Assembly (NCBI GenBank): GCA_018266755.1
Contig: JAFDZW010000006.1
Location: 186,001-250,000, forward strand
Source: Bacteroidota bacterium
Lineage (GTDB): Bacteria; Bacteroidota; Ignavibacteria; Palsa-1295
DNA: 64,000 bases
Direction of reading: 5' to 3'
The notes beneath the pieces are model-generated. The model made no database searches, was not told the DNA's origin, and was given only the letters and a program-made list of their open reading frames with translations. The translations under genes were made by a program, and so were the position numbers. Positions 15,923 to 25,465 of this stretch are shown one piece after another. The stretch's first letter is position 1; each line of letters begins with the position of its first letter.

Positions 15923-17383
15923 ATGTCGCAACGAAAAGTCTATATCGAGACCTATGGCTGCCAGATGAATGTGGCGGATACCGAGGTCGTGCTCTCGGTG
16001 CTCAACCAGGCGGGCTATACGCCTACGGCCGAGCTCGATGAGGCTGATCTTGCCCTGATGAACACCTGCGCCATCCGCGAGAACGCGGAAGACAAAGTGT
16101 GGAACCGCCTCACCCACTGGCGCAGCCTCAAGAAGCGCAAGCCTGAGATGGTAATGGGCGTGCTGGGTTGCATGGCGGAGCATCTGCGAAAGGACCTGCT
16201 GAAGAGCGACAAGAACATCATCGATCTCGTCGTCGGCCCGGACGAATACCGCAAACTTCCGCAGCTCGTCGAATCGACCCGCGCCGATGGCGAAGCTGGC
16301 ATCGCCATCAAGCTCTCTCGAACAGAGACCTACGACGACATTCTTCCCTTCCGTGCCGAAGGCATCAGCGCGTTTATCTCCGTGATGCGCGGCTGCGACA
16401 AGTTCTGTACGTTCTGCGTCGTGCCGTTCACGCGCGGCCGCGAACGCTCGCGCTCGATCGCGTCGATCGCCGACGAATGCAAGCAGCTCGAAGGGCAAGG
16501 CTTCCGCGAGATCACACTCCTCGGGCAGAACGTGAACTCGTTCGAGGACGAAGGCAAAGACTTTTCCGATCTGCTCGCCGCATGCGCAAAGGCAGTCCCC
16601 AGTGTGCGCATTCGTTACACTACAAGCCACCCGCAGGATTTCGACCAGAAGCTCGTCGATACGATGGCCTCGTACGACAACATCTGCAAGTATATCCACC
16701 TCCCATTGCAAAGCGGCTCCGATCGCATCCTGAAGCTCATGAACCGCACGTACACGCGTGCGCACTACATGAGCATCATCGAGATGATCAAGAAGGCAAT
16801 GCCACAGGCCGCGCTTTCGACCGACATCATCGTCGGCTTCTGCACCGAGACGCTCGAGGATCATCTCGAGACGATGGCGGTGATGCGCGAGGTCGAGTAC
16901 GAGGGTGCGTATATGTTCAACTACTCGCCGCGTCAGAACACGAAGGCGTATGACACGCTCGAAGACGACGTCCCGCTCGAAGAAAAGACACGTCGGTTGA
17001 ACCAGATCATCACGTTGCAGAACGAGATCTCGACTCGCAAGAACCTTGCCGAGATCGGCGCCGAACACACCATTTTGGTCGAAGGCCGTTCGAAGAAGAA
17101 CGAGTCCGAGTGGAAAGGCCGTACCGATACCAATAAGATGGTCGTCTTCCCGCGCATTGACGCCGAGGTTGGCGAACACCGCCGTGTGCGCATCCTGCGT
17201 TCGAACTCTGCGACACTCTTCGGCGAGCTCATTGATGTGAAGGTATCTGCCCATGTTGCCGAGCGCGGCCACGACCGCGGCGAAGTCGTGTATGATCTTA
17301 CCCCGCTCCTGATTTCGACGGTCGAACCGAATGAGCAAACGGGCCTCGAACAGCCCGGGACGATCCTGCCGATCGTACAGTAG
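15923..17383 (+). CDS. miaB: tRNA-2-methylthio-N6-dimethylallyladenosine synthase
   Basis: A 486-residue radical-SAM methylthiotransferase acting on A37 of tRNAs that read UNN codons. The N-terminal UPF0004 domain binds one [4Fe-4S] cluster through Cys13 (YGCQMN), Cys49 (NTCAIRE) and Cys83 (GCMA). The radical-SAM cluster motif is Cys158-x3-Cys162-x2-Cys165 (RGCDKFCTFC). A C-terminal TRAM domain (AEHTILVEGRSKKN, then a beta barrel) completes the usual order and length. The segment STDIIVGFCTETLEDH has CT where many MiaB have PG; Bacteroidetes MiaB often read this way. The gene stands alone between the T9SS cargo gene and the TonB-receptor gene. Confidence 0.96.
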   Translation: MSQRKVYIETYGCQMNVADTEVVLSVLNQAGYTPTAELDEADLALMNTCAIRENAEDKVWNRLTHWRSLKKRKPEMVMGVLGCMAEHLRKDLLKSDKNIIDLVVGPDEYRKLPQLVESTRADGEAGIAIKLSRTETYDDILPFRAEGISAFISVMRGCDKFCTFCVVPFTRGRERSRSIASIADECKQLEGQGFREITLLGQNVNSFEDEGKDFSDLLAACAKAVPSVRIRYTTSHPQDFDQKLVDTMASYDNICKYIHLPLQSGSDRILKLMNRTYTRAHYMSIIEMIKKAMPQAALSTDIIVGFCTETLEDHLETMAVMREVEYEGAYMFNYSPRQNTKAYDTLEDDVPLEEKTRRLNQIITLQNEISTRKNLAEIGAEHTILVEGRSKKNESEWKGRTDTNKMVVFPRIDAEVGEHRRVRILRSNSATLFGELIDVKVSAHVAERGHDRGEVVYDLTPLLISTVEPNEQTGLEQPGTILPIVQ

Positions 17384-17587
17384 GCCGCAATCCACCCCAA
17401 GAGGATTTTCCGTACACATTCTCGGATGTGTGTAACAGGCACGTGCTTGCCGCGTAGCATAGCGCAAATCGTATTTCGATTATCACATTCACGTTCGGCC
17501 GATATCGGCCACCGGCTCGCCCGCGGACCGGCAATTTCACTCAATATGACATACAATATTCCCCCGAATACATCGTCTGTTGTGGCG

Positions 17588-19879
17588 ATGAAACGGATAC
17601 TTCTACTGGCAACACTCGCGCTACTCACCCTGGCGACGACAGCATTTGCAGCACCGACCGAGCCTGTTCGCAGCGCAATCGTCGTGCCACCCGATTCTGC
17701 TTCGGCATTACTTTCCGGCTTCGTGAAGGACTCGGCAAGCGGCGAGACGATCATCGGCGCTACCGTTCGCGTGCGGGCGCTCAAGCGAGGCGCTATCACG
17801 AACAAGAGCGGGTATTATGCACTCTACCTGCCGCCGGACGAGGACTTGCTCCTCGAAGTCACGTCGCTAAGCTACAAAAAGTACTCACAACGCATCCGAC
17901 TGTCGGACGGCGAAAAACGCACGCTCAACATCTTGCTCGCGCCCGAAAGCTTGCAGGGCAGTGAGGTGGTTGTCGAGACCGACCGATTCAAGGATCGACG
18001 CGAATCGCCGCAAGTCTCGACCGTCGCGATCCGCCCGCAGGAAGTTGCCGGTCTGCCGAAAGCAGGCGAAGCGGATATCTTCCGCATCCTACAGCTCATG
18101 CCCGGTGTGCAGACGGTGAGCGAGATCTCAGCCGGCCTCTATATCCGAGGCGGTTCGCCGGACCAAAACCTCATCCTGCTCGATGGCAGCACCCTCTATA
18201 ACCCAAACCACTTTTTCGGTTTCTTCTCGACGTTCAATCCTGATGCGATCAAAGATGTCGAGCTGATCAAAGGCGGCTTTCCAGCACAGTACGGCGGAAG
18301 ACTTTCTGCGGTGCTCAGTGTCACGAACAACGACGGCGACCTTTACAACACGCACGGCACGGCGTATCTCGGCCTCATCTCAAGCCGAGCGTCGATCGAA
18401 ACACCGGTCGGCAACGGCGCGATGACGTTCTCGGCCAGACGTACCTATCTCGATGCCATTCTCGGCGCAACGGGGCTGCGCGAAAGCCTGGACTTGCCGA
18501 ATTACTATTTCTACGACCTCAACGGCAAGTTCGTGCAGTCGCTCGGAGATAATGACAAGATCGCCGTCTCCGGCTATGGCGGACTCGACAAATTGTATTA
18601 TGATAACGGAGCACAAGCGTCACAAGTAGACATCCGCTGGGGCAACCAGTCGGGGTCGATCAACTGGACACACTTGTTCTCTGCCGATCTTTTTACGAAG
18701 TTCAACTTTACCGGGAGCCATTATTTTTCCCTGCTCAAATTCGGGCTCGGAGCCTCATCATTCTCCTTCGACAACCAGATCTACGATTACTCGCTGCACG
18801 GCGATCTCGAGTACATTTCCTCTGCTTCCAACGTGCTCAAGACCGGCATTCAGCTATCGAAGTATAACTTCCTGCTGAAAATCAGCGCCGGCGACAATCC
18901 CCCGAACGCGAATATCGATCAACGTCCGTGGTATTATGCAGGATACGTCTCGGACGAATGGAAAGCGACCGACCGCCTCGCACTGACGCCCGGTCTGCGT
19001 GTGGACGGTATTTCCACCCGCAACGATGTCGGCATCGATCCGCGCATCAGTGCCCGCTATATCGTCAATCCGGACCTGACGATTAAAGGCAGCTACGGCA
19101 TCTATCACCAATATCTCGATCTCGCATCGAACCCGCTGTTCTCTGCATTCGATCTGTGGATGCCGGTCGATAGCACACAGGCACCGCAGCGGGCCGAACA
19201 GTACGTCCTCGGATTCTCGACCGTGCCGTTCGAAGATTTCACACTCGAGGTCGAGACGTACTATAAGAACATGACAAACCTCGTCGAGTTGAAGCCGAAT
19301 ATTATTACTGGCAGCAAACTCAGCGACGTGTTCTTCGTCGGCAACGGGTGGTCGTATGGTTTCGAGATCTTCCTGCAAAAGCAGATTGGCGATTGGACCG
19401 GTTGGATCGGCTATTCGCTCGCATACACACGCCGCAAATTTCCGGCCATCGATAACAACGCTCCCTTTGCACCGACATACGATCGGCGCAACGATCTGAA
19501 CATTGTCGGCAGCTACCACATCAACGACCGCTGGACCGTCGGCGCAACGTTTGTGTATGCGACCGGCCAGCCCTACTCGCAGACTACCGCGCTCTATGAG
19601 GCATACGAGCCGGATTACGGCGGAAAGTTGATCCCGATCAGCGGCTCGAAAAACGGACTGCGCCTTGAGCCATATCATCGCCTGGATCTCTCGGCAACCT
19701 ACAGCTTCGGTTTCTTCAGCGACAAGAAGAACGCGCAGTTCGACATCGATATCTATAATGTCTACAACCACCGTAACGTGTGGTTCCGACGCATCAATAC
19801 CGATACCGATCCGGCAACGAGCGAGGACGTTCGCTTACTGCCGATCCTTCCCACATTCGGTCTCACCGTAAAATTTTAA
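17588..19879 (+). CDS. TonB-dependent outer-membrane receptor with carboxypeptidase-like N-domain
   Basis: A 763-residue protein from the ATG at 17588, chosen because it opens a signal peptide (MKRILLLATLALLTLATTAFA). After it comes a carboxypeptidase-regulatory-like domain (SGFVKDSASGETIIGATVRVRAL...GYYALYLPP, residues ~40-120). Then comes a TonB plug (PGVQTVSEISAGLYIRGGSPDQNLILLDG...VELIKGGFPAQYGGRLSAVLSV) and a ~500-residue 22-strand-type barrel rich in aromatic-ended strands, ending GLTVKF. Known role: TonB-driven import of large or scarce ligands; the ligand is unknown. It is followed 5 bp later by a DUF4249 lipoprotein, a common partner in Bacteroidota, and then another barrel gene. Upstream 17384-17587 is a plausible promoter region. 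Confidence 0.93.
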   Translation: MKRILLLATLALLTLATTAFAAPTEPVRSAIVVPPDSASALLSGFVKDSASGETIIGATVRVRALKRGAITNKSGYYALYLPPDEDLLLEVTSLSYKKYSQRIRLSDGEKRTLNILLAPESLQGSEVVVETDRFKDRRESPQVSTVAIRPQEVAGLPKAGEADIFRILQLMPGVQTVSEISAGLYIRGGSPDQNLILLDGSTLYNPNHFFGFFSTFNPDAIKDVELIKGGFPAQYGGRLSAVLSVTNNDGDLYNTHGTAYLGLISSRASIETPVGNGAMTFSARRTYLDAILGATGLRESLDLPNYYFYDLNGKFVQSLGDNDKIAVSGYGGLDKLYYDNGAQASQVDIRWGNQSGSINWTHLFSADLFTKFNFTGSHYFSLLKFGLGASSFSFDNQIYDYSLHGDLEYISSASNVLKTGIQLSKYNFLLKISAGDNPPNANIDQRPWYYAGYVSDEWKATDRLALTPGLRVDGISTRNDVGIDPRISARYIVNPDLTIKGSYGIYHQYLDLASNPLFSAFDLWMPVDSTQAPQRAEQYVLGFSTVPFEDFTLEVETYYKNMTNLVELKPNIITGSKLSDVFFVGNGWSYGFEIFLQKQIGDWTGWIGYSLAYTRRKFPAIDNNAPFAPTYDRRNDLNIVGSYHINDRWTVGATFVYATGQPYSQTTALYEAYEPDYGGKLIPISGSKNGLRLEPYHRLDLSATYSFGFFSDKKNAQFDIDIYNVYNHRNVWFRRINTDTDPATSEDVRLLPILPTFGLTVKF

Positions 19880-19884
19880 GCGCC

Positions 19885-20721
19885 ATGAAGAAATCACTCA
19901 TTACTCTGCTCCTTGCCGCTGCTGCATTCGCCGGTTGTGACGGCGCGATCGAATCGCAATATGCCCCTCAGATCGTGATCCAAGGGTTCATCTATCCCGG
20001 CGAAGGGATCGATTCGGTGATCCTGCACTGGACGACCGAATACACCAAACCCTTCAGCGATTCTGCTTCTGCGATTCGTGGTGCAAGCGTGACGGTCACG
20101 GTCGATGGCACCGACTATTCGCTGTCGGAAATCCCGAACCGTCCCGGTCGCTATTCGCTGCCGAAATCAGCACTCACCGTCGAAGGCGGGAAAACGTATT
20201 TCCTCAAAGTGACAGCCGGCGGACAGACTGCGACCAGTGCGACGATCGTCCCGATGCCGATCCAGATCACCAATCGCGAGACTGCGTTTCCGACAGATCG
20301 CATCCTGATCCTCGATACGACCAATGCGACGAACTTCAACTTTACGTTGAAGGGTGGTCCCGTCGACGAGCCGAATCGGAAATACATGCTTCAGATCACG
20401 GCGCTCGATACGACATTCGGGAAGATCAATACCGGCGTGCAAGGCCCACCGGTGGATACGAATGCATACGTCCGCTACGGCTTTATTCAGACGGCGCCGA
20501 ACATGCAGATCTATTCTCGCTTGTTCGGCTGGTTCGGCCCGAATCGCATCACGCTCTTAGCGATGGACACCAACTGGGTCGATTACAAGCGCGCCATCGG
20601 TTATGGCGCCGAGACGATCATCCCCTATCAGCCGTCGCTTAATCACATCGATGGCGGCATCGGCTGCTGGGGCAGCGCTGCGCGCGATACGATCACCGTG
20701 TTCGTCAAGCCGAAGCAATAA
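19885..20721 (+). CDS. DUF4249-type surface lipoprotein
   Basis: A 278-residue lipoprotein: MKKSLITLLLAAAAFAGC is a short signal with lipobox AFAGC (Cys18). The mature start ESQYAPQIVIQGFIYPGEGIDSVILHWT, with an early Ig-like domain (GASVTVTVDGTDYSLSEIPNRPGRY) and the ending GGIGCWGS, is the pattern of DUF4249 proteins. These sit beside TonB-dependent receptors in Bacteroidota and are thought to help ligand uptake at the surface; the exact role is undetermined. The ATG at 19885 follows the receptor stop by 5 bp, so they are co-transcribed. Two Cys remain in the mature chain besides the lipidated one. Confidence 0.9.
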   Translation: MKKSLITLLLAAAAFAGCDGAIESQYAPQIVIQGFIYPGEGIDSVILHWTTEYTKPFSDSASAIRGASVTVTVDGTDYSLSEIPNRPGRYSLPKSALTVEGGKTYFLKVTAGGQTATSATIVPMPIQITNRETAFPTDRILILDTTNATNFNFTLKGGPVDEPNRKYMLQITALDTTFGKINTGVQGPPVDTNAYVRYGFIQTAPNMQIYSRLFGWFGPNRITLLAMDTNWVDYKRAIGYGAETIIPYQPSLNHIDGGIGCWGSAARDTITVFVKPKQ

Positions 20722-20758
20722 GTAATCTGTACCGATCTTCACTGGTATATTCGTACTT

Positions 20759-22855
20759 GTGAAGAGCGTCGTCGCTGTCATTGTATTTCTCCTTCTTGGC
20801 GTATCGACAGTCTGGGCCCAGACGTTCGATACGCTTGCGCGCTCGTGGTGGCATCCGGGAGCGGTGAGTTCGCTGCCCGTAATCGACTCGATGACGCAAT
20901 TCCATGATGTGCGTTCGCTCGAGTTCGGCTTCGATCATACCAGTTCGCTCTATAATTGGTCAGCGGGGTCGCAGCTCTCCTTTCATCCGCAGGACCCGCT
21001 CAGTTATCACCCGTCGATCTCCTTCTCCAGCGAAGCGCGTTCGGAACTTCGTCAGGATACGCGCACCCGAACAAACGAGGGGACGGCGTATCTGCGCTCC
21101 GATTTCCCGGTCGTCGCGCGCACGCTTGGGCTGAGTACTACGCTCTTCGGCAATACATATTCGCTCAATCAACCGCAATCGGCGCTCGGGACGATCTTCT
21201 CTTCGCTGCAACGCGTGAGCGACGGCTATGCACTTGCCGGAGCCGACTATGCTGCGCTCGACGAACTGAATGTCTCGGCAAGCGCAGGGCTTGCATACAA
21301 ATCGTTTCTCTACGGCAAATCGACCGGCAGCATTATCCAGGCCAGAGCCGAGACGGAGCCAATCAGTGTCGCCGACGGCTCACTGCTCGATCTGAGCGCC
21401 CGCCTCGATGAGCGCCGCTTCCCTTCGCTCGGCGAAGCCGGCCGCAACGACGGCGCCCGAATCCATTATGTGACCTCGCTCGGTGACGGAGGTTCGAACG
21501 AATCGTCGATCGGCTTCACGCTCAAACGGCAGGATTTTTACTTCAACGTCGATTCGCTCGCGCCCTATGCACGGCAAGAACGCTCCGAGATGACCGTGGA
21601 CATTCGTAATTCGCTGCATTACCCCATTGTCCCCAGGCGGCTCGATTTTCTTTTCGACGGCACGGTCACGCCGCGCACGATCGACCGTCAGACCAAGGGG
21701 ATCGACCTTTCGACGACCCCGACAAATTTTCTCACGTCCTCATCGTTTTTGCTGCCATCATCGACGACTGCATTCGATCTGGATCTCTCGAGCCGCCTGC
21801 AATGGTCGCCCGCTGCATGGACGAACGGCCGAGCGCCGACATTTGGCGCCTCGGTACGCTACGTCGAGAATTCACAGACGAACGACGTCACCGCATCGGC
21901 ATTTCCGTTCGCGTCGAACACCTTGCTCAAGCGGCTGTCGGATATATTCGAAGCGACCAGTTACGATGGCAGACAATCGACCGCAGGTATTGACATCGGT
22001 ATTCCGGTCGCCGCACGCGACTCGATCGTCGCACTCGTTTCCTCACGGCTCTTGCGCTACGATACGCCGAGCCCGGATAATCACGATGACCGCGATGAGT
22101 TATATCTGAACGCGCTGTTACTCTACACACATGTGTTCAACGACCGGTTTTCGGCTTCGGCGCAGTTGCGGCTCGCACGCAGTCATTTGGTGTATCTCAA
22201 AAGCGACCGCAGCGCACAGAACTACACGGGAAAGACAATCTCGTTTACTGGCTCGACGCTCTTCGAGAACCGATCGCTTCGCAATGTCCTCTCGGCAGAG
22301 GTGTTTTCGAATTATGCCGTGTATGATTTTACTCTGCCGACGATCGATCCGATCGCGGGTCGCGATTACCTCATCCGCGGCGTCAACGGCAGCGATAGCG
22401 TGCGCATCAGGACCGGCCGCATGCCGTTATTTCCGCGGGCCTTCGGCGCCGTATCGTCGAATGTAACGGTGGGCTTGTATGAACGCGGCGCATATAACGT
22501 CGATGCGTTCAGCGAGCGTCCGTTGCTTCGTACCAGCGAGATATCGGGCGAAGTAACGTTCGACATCGACGACCGCTCGGCACATTCGCCGACGCTTGTC
22601 CGCCTTGGCGCACGGGCGTTCTATCAATTACGATCCGCACCGAACACTGCGATCTCGACATCGCTGTCGCTGCAGGAACGCATCGCCCGTTTCGGTCCGC
22701 TCGTCGTCGTGGTGCTCGATGATGTCGATGCGTTGGGGCTTCGACTCTATGGAAGTTTGTGGTACAGCACACTCGTACATGACGAGTACGATGCACATCG
22801 ATCGTCGAGTGCACCGCTTGTCGAAGGACGATTGGCCGCACGCTGGACATTCTGA
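20759..22855 (+). CDS. Secreted barrel-like protein, third gene of the TonB unit
   Basis: A 698-residue protein, probably starting at the GTG at 20759, which opens a signal peptide (MKSVVAVIVFLLLGVSTVWA). It is rich in alternating strands with Ser/Thr/Arg/Asp loops and aromatic strand ends, and ends LAARWTF, as outer-membrane barrels do. No plug domain and no named motif is visible; it is not a second receptor. It follows the DUF4249 gene by 37 bp, so the three genes probably form one transcription unit and this barrel may work with the receptor. Alternative: an assembly or gliding-type surface barrel unrelated to uptake. The family is unrecognised. Confidence 0.75.
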   Translation: MKSVVAVIVFLLLGVSTVWAQTFDTLARSWWHPGAVSSLPVIDSMTQFHDVRSLEFGFDHTSSLYNWSAGSQLSFHPQDPLSYHPSISFSSEARSELRQDTRTRTNEGTAYLRSDFPVVARTLGLSTTLFGNTYSLNQPQSALGTIFSSLQRVSDGYALAGADYAALDELNVSASAGLAYKSFLYGKSTGSIIQARAETEPISVADGSLLDLSARLDERRFPSLGEAGRNDGARIHYVTSLGDGGSNESSIGFTLKRQDFYFNVDSLAPYARQERSEMTVDIRNSLHYPIVPRRLDFLFDGTVTPRTIDRQTKGIDLSTTPTNFLTSSSFLLPSSTTAFDLDLSSRLQWSPAAWTNGRAPTFGASVRYVENSQTNDVTASAFPFASNTLLKRLSDIFEATSYDGRQSTAGIDIGIPVAARDSIVALVSSRLLRYDTPSPDNHDDRDELYLNALLLYTHVFNDRFSASAQLRLARSHLVYLKSDRSAQNYTGKTISFTGSTLFENRSLRNVLSAEVFSNYAVYDFTLPTIDPIAGRDYLIRGVNGSDSVRIRTGRMPLFPRAFGAVSSNVTVGLYERGAYNVDAFSERPLLRTSEISGEVTFDIDDRSAHSPTLVRLGARAFYQLRSAPNTAISTSLSLQERIARFGPLVVVVLDDVDALGLRLYGSLWYSTLVHDEYDAHRSSSAPLVEGRLAARWTF

Positions 22856-22858
22856 TTT

Positions 22859-22890
22859 TTTGCGGGCACGACAATTCTTCCTTATCTTTG
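22859..22890 (+). promoter_or_regulatory. Bacteroidetes-type promoter upstream of HU gene
   Basis: TTTG at 22859-22862, a 20-nt spacer and TATCTTTG at 22883-22890 match the -33 TTTG / -7 TAnnTTTG pattern of the Bacteroidetes primary sigma factor. It lies just past the barrel-gene stop and points at the HU gene, leaving a leader of about 220 nt. Confidence 0.6.
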
Positions 22891-23118
22891 TATCGTCTAC
22901 TTCCCCAGCGCGGAACGCCCGCCAGACGGCACTCTCAACGGGGTGACCCCATCGGTCGACACGCACCGGAGCAGTATGCGAATCGCTGGAAGCATTTGCT
23001 TCGACGAGGTAATTTTTGTTGTATATTCGAGTTCCTTTCTTTGCTGCCATGATCATACGATGCGGGACAGAGAAAGAAATTCGTACGCTGTTTTACACTC
23101 TCATTCATACCACTTCTT

Positions 23119-23391
23119 ATGAACAAAGCAGAACTCATTGATGCCGTGGCGAAAGCGTCGGGACTTTCGAAAGCAGATTCCGACCGCGCGCTTGGAGCCA
23201 TCGTTGAAACCATCACCAAGACGCTCAAGAAGGGCGGCGCGGTGTCGCTTGTCGGATTCGGCACGTTCAAGGTGTCGAAGCGTTCGGCTCGTACGGGCCG
23301 CAACCCGCAGACCGGTGCAACGATCAAGATCGCAGCACGCAAGGTTCCCCGCTTCGCTGCCGGTAAGGGCCTCAAGGACGCTATCAAGTAA
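23119..23391 (+). CDS. HU-family DNA-binding protein
   Basis: A 90-residue histone-like protein of standard length. It begins [25 protein letters not shown] (two helices of the dimer core), continues with [17 protein letters not shown] and the DNA-binding arm [22 protein letters not shown], and ends with a helix [11 protein letters not shown]. The arm Pro that intercalates DNA is in the RNPQTG motif. HU dimers bend and compact DNA in the nucleoid. Monocistronic: its own promoter-like site lies about 230 bp upstream and a strong terminator follows. No Shine-Dalgarno is evident, which is common in Bacteroidota. Confidence 0.96.
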   Translation: MNKAELIDAVAKASGLSKADSDRALGAIVETITKTLKKGGAVSLVGFGTFKVSKRSARTGRNPQTGATIKIAARKVPRFAAGKGLKDAIK

Positions 23392-23414
23392 GTCGTTATT
23401 GCACGATAGTACGA

Positions 23415-23449
23415 ACACGCCCGGTCGAAAGGCCGGGCGTGTTTTGTTT
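23415..23449 (+). terminator. Rho-independent terminator after HU gene
   Basis: 10-bp GC-rich stem (23415-23424 / 23433-23442) with an 8-nt loop, followed by TTTTGTTTT. It lies between convergent genes, ending 32 bp before the minus-strand lipoprotein stop. Confidence 0.92.
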
Positions 23450-23480
23450 TCGGCCAATTGCTCCGTGCCGACCCGCTGCG

Positions 23481-24092
23481 TTAGAGGTCCCGGCCGGATC
23501 GTACATGCATCTCGATCGGCGGCGCGTGTTGTTTCCAGACCGGACCAAGTACCGTAACCTCCGTCCCCTCGCCCGAGCGAATCCCGAGATCGTCGGATTC
23601 CATGCGCATCGAATGTCGGCGCAGCACCGTATCGCACCCAACGGTCACCTGCAAAAAATCTTCGTCGTTGTAGATCGTTACAAGCGCATTCGAATCCTGT
23701 GGGAATCGGAATGCGGGGTTGCGTTCGAGCCGTGTGTTTGCCGAATCGAGCGCCATGCCGCCTGATGTGTAGAAGTGCAGGATGAGTCCGGAGTCGCGCA
23801 CCGTCTCTTCGATCGTCGGTCGCAGCAAGAGCGCGAATCCTTCTCCACCGTGCGTTCGGACGATCCCACGCCAGATGAATTGCGTATACTCCAGCGAAGT
23901 CATGCCCACCACCGAGTTCGGTTTCATTTGAAATCCATACGGGACACGCTCGACACTATGCAACGCCGTAAACACCCTGCAATCGACCGGATCGCTCGAT
24001 GCGATCGTAAATCGATACGGATCGGAACAACCAAGTACCGATACGGCGAGCGCAGCGCAGACGATCAGCATGCGTGTACCACGGACTACCAT
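23481..24092 (-). CDS. Small lipoprotein of unknown function
   Basis: A 203-residue protein with a lipoprotein signal (MLIVCAALAVSVLGC, lipobox VLGC). The ATG at 24092 or the internal Met at residue 8 could be the start. The mature region is beta-rich with conserved-looking patches (PYGFQMKPNSVVGMTSLEYTQFIWRGIV, LILHFYTSGGMALD) but no family I can name. Its start overlaps the stop of the upstream barrel-lipoprotein gene by 7 bp, so it is the last gene of the seven-gene minus-strand run and probably acts with that barrel and the PD40-OmpA lipoprotein at the outer membrane. Confidence 0.8.
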   Translation of the reverse strand: MVVRGTRMLIVCAALAVSVLGCSDPYRFTIASSDPVDCRVFTALHSVERVPYGFQMKPNSVVGMTSLEYTQFIWRGIVRTHGGEGFALLLRPTIEETVRDSGLILHFYTSGGMALDSANTRLERNPAFRFPQDSNALVTIYNDEDFLQVTVGCDTVLRRHSMRMESDDLGIRSGEGTEVTVLGPVWKQHAPPIEMHVRSGRDL

Positions 24093-25465
24093 TGCTCGTT
24101 GATCCTTTCGAGTTGATGAACTCGTTCGGGAGTGTTATAGCGGTCTTTCAGACCAAGCGAAAGGCCGAGATAGAACGAGCTGAGTTCGCCACGGATCACA
24201 CTGGCATTATTGGTAAAGATCCTCGGATAGAACGCACCGCTCGATCCTGCCGCGTACCCAGCATTGATCCCGACGGTGATGTCGCGAAATGTGTTGAGCT
24301 TCAAGCGTGCGCCAAGGTTGATGAACGACGACGGATAATAGTTGGCTTCGATGAATGGCTCGACCGTCAGATCTTCGGCGATCAAATATTCGCGATATCC
24401 AAACCGCAACGGCAGCACACTCATAAGCGCTTGATCGTAGCCAAGCGCAAAGAACTTGAAGAGCGACGTCCCTGCCCAAAACTTCCCATTGAGAATGCCC
24501 AACGGAAAATGCGCTGTCGCGACCTGTACTCCAACGCCCGTAAACGGCAGACTGACATTTTTCGAAAAGAGATTCGAGTACCCGGCCGTGCCGTAATACA
24601 GATCGACGTCCACGGCCGACACCTCGACGGCAGAGTGCAGATAATCGATCCACTCATGCTCGGTCTCGGATACTTTGTTGACAAAATCGAGCGCACTGAC
24701 GCCGAGACCGGTATAGACCGTCGTGATCGAATGTGCCGTCGCCCCTTGTGGCAACGCGCCCTGCCATGTAAAGCCGCTTGCGAGGCCGAGATACCCACGA
24801 ATATTGAAACCGCCAAACGAGCCGAACGTCAGCTCGCCCCCAAGATTTACATACAACGACGGATATAAACTTATACCGAAAAACGGCGATGCAAACAGAA
24901 ACGGCGCATGGTCGCGGAACCAGTACCGCTTGCGAATGTAGAGGTTCGTCCCGACGCTCGTAAGCGTGTTCGACGAATCGGTGTTCTGCGCAATGCTTTC
25001 GTATGCGCTCCAGCCGATCGTCCAATTCGGCGCATCGTCGAACCATCGCAGCCGGTATTCCAACGGCAGCACGCGAACGAGGCGGCCTTTGAACATGCTA
25101 TTCTCTCGCGGGGCTGCAAGACTTTTGATCTCGTTGGAATCGAGTAAGGTATAGACGCCGAGCAACCCCGCGCCGAGGCCCGGCCCGCTTGCGCCGGTGA
25201 TGAACCCGCCGAATTCGAACAAGCCATATCGCAGGAAGTCAGGGTACTTTCGCTCATACGTCGAATCGTAGGAGATCGTCCCGTTATGTACGCTCGTTAG
25301 CCGCGATGATGGGAAGATGACGCCATTGTCGTCGCCCGGGACATTCCGCACGCGTGCACGGTACGAAGTATCCCGTACGGTGATCGTATAGCTGTCAAGT
25401 TCGGTGCGCGTGACGCAGCCGGCGAGCACCGTCCCAAGCAATAGCAGCAGAAGCAGCGGCTTCAT
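24086..25465 (-). CDS. Outer-membrane barrel-like lipoprotein
   Basis: A 459-residue protein from the ATG at 25465, which opens a lipoprotein signal (MKPLLLLLLLGTVLAGC). The mature chain is a long series of amphipathic strands with Gly/aromatic bias (FGISLYPSLYVNLGGELTFGSFGGFNIRG, RLKLNTFRDITVGINAGYAAGS) ending in GELSSFYLGLSLGLKDRYN. This suggests an outer-membrane barrel or barrel-like sheet with an N-terminal lipid anchor, an uncommon combination. The start overlaps the stop of the PD40-OmpA gene by 4 bp (ATGA) and its end overlaps the next lipoprotein. A functional analogy to PorP/SprF partners of PorE is speculative. Confidence 0.8.
   Translation of the reverse strand: MKPLLLLLLLGTVLAGCVTRTELDSYTITVRDTSYRARVRNVPGDDNGVIFPSSRLTSVHNGTISYDSTYERKYPDFLRYGLFEFGGFITGASGPGLGAGLLGVYTLLDSNEIKSLAAPRENSMFKGRLVRVLPLEYRLRWFDDAPNWTIGWSAYESIAQNTDSSNTLTSVGTNLYIRKRYWFRDHAPFLFASPFFGISLYPSLYVNLGGELTFGSFGGFNIRGYLGLASGFTWQGALPQGATAHSITTVYTGLGVSALDFVNKVSETEHEWIDYLHSAVEVSAVDVDLYYGTAGYSNLFSKNVSLPFTGVGVQVATAHFPLGILNGKFWAGTSLFKFFALGYDQALMSVLPLRFGYREYLIAEDLTVEPFIEANYYPSSFINLGARLKLNTFRDITVGINAGYAAGSSGAFYPRIFTNNASVIRGELSSFYLGLSLGLKDRYNTPERVHQLERINEQW

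Noticed and set aside
15923-17383. Unusual CT in place of PG in the MiaB GFPGET segment
   Set aside because: This variant is familiar from Bacteroidota MiaB proteins and does not touch cluster ligands.
15911-17467. 518-codon minus-strand frame opposite miaB
   Set aside because: Shadow frame; miaB on the plus strand has all cluster-binding Cys motifs.
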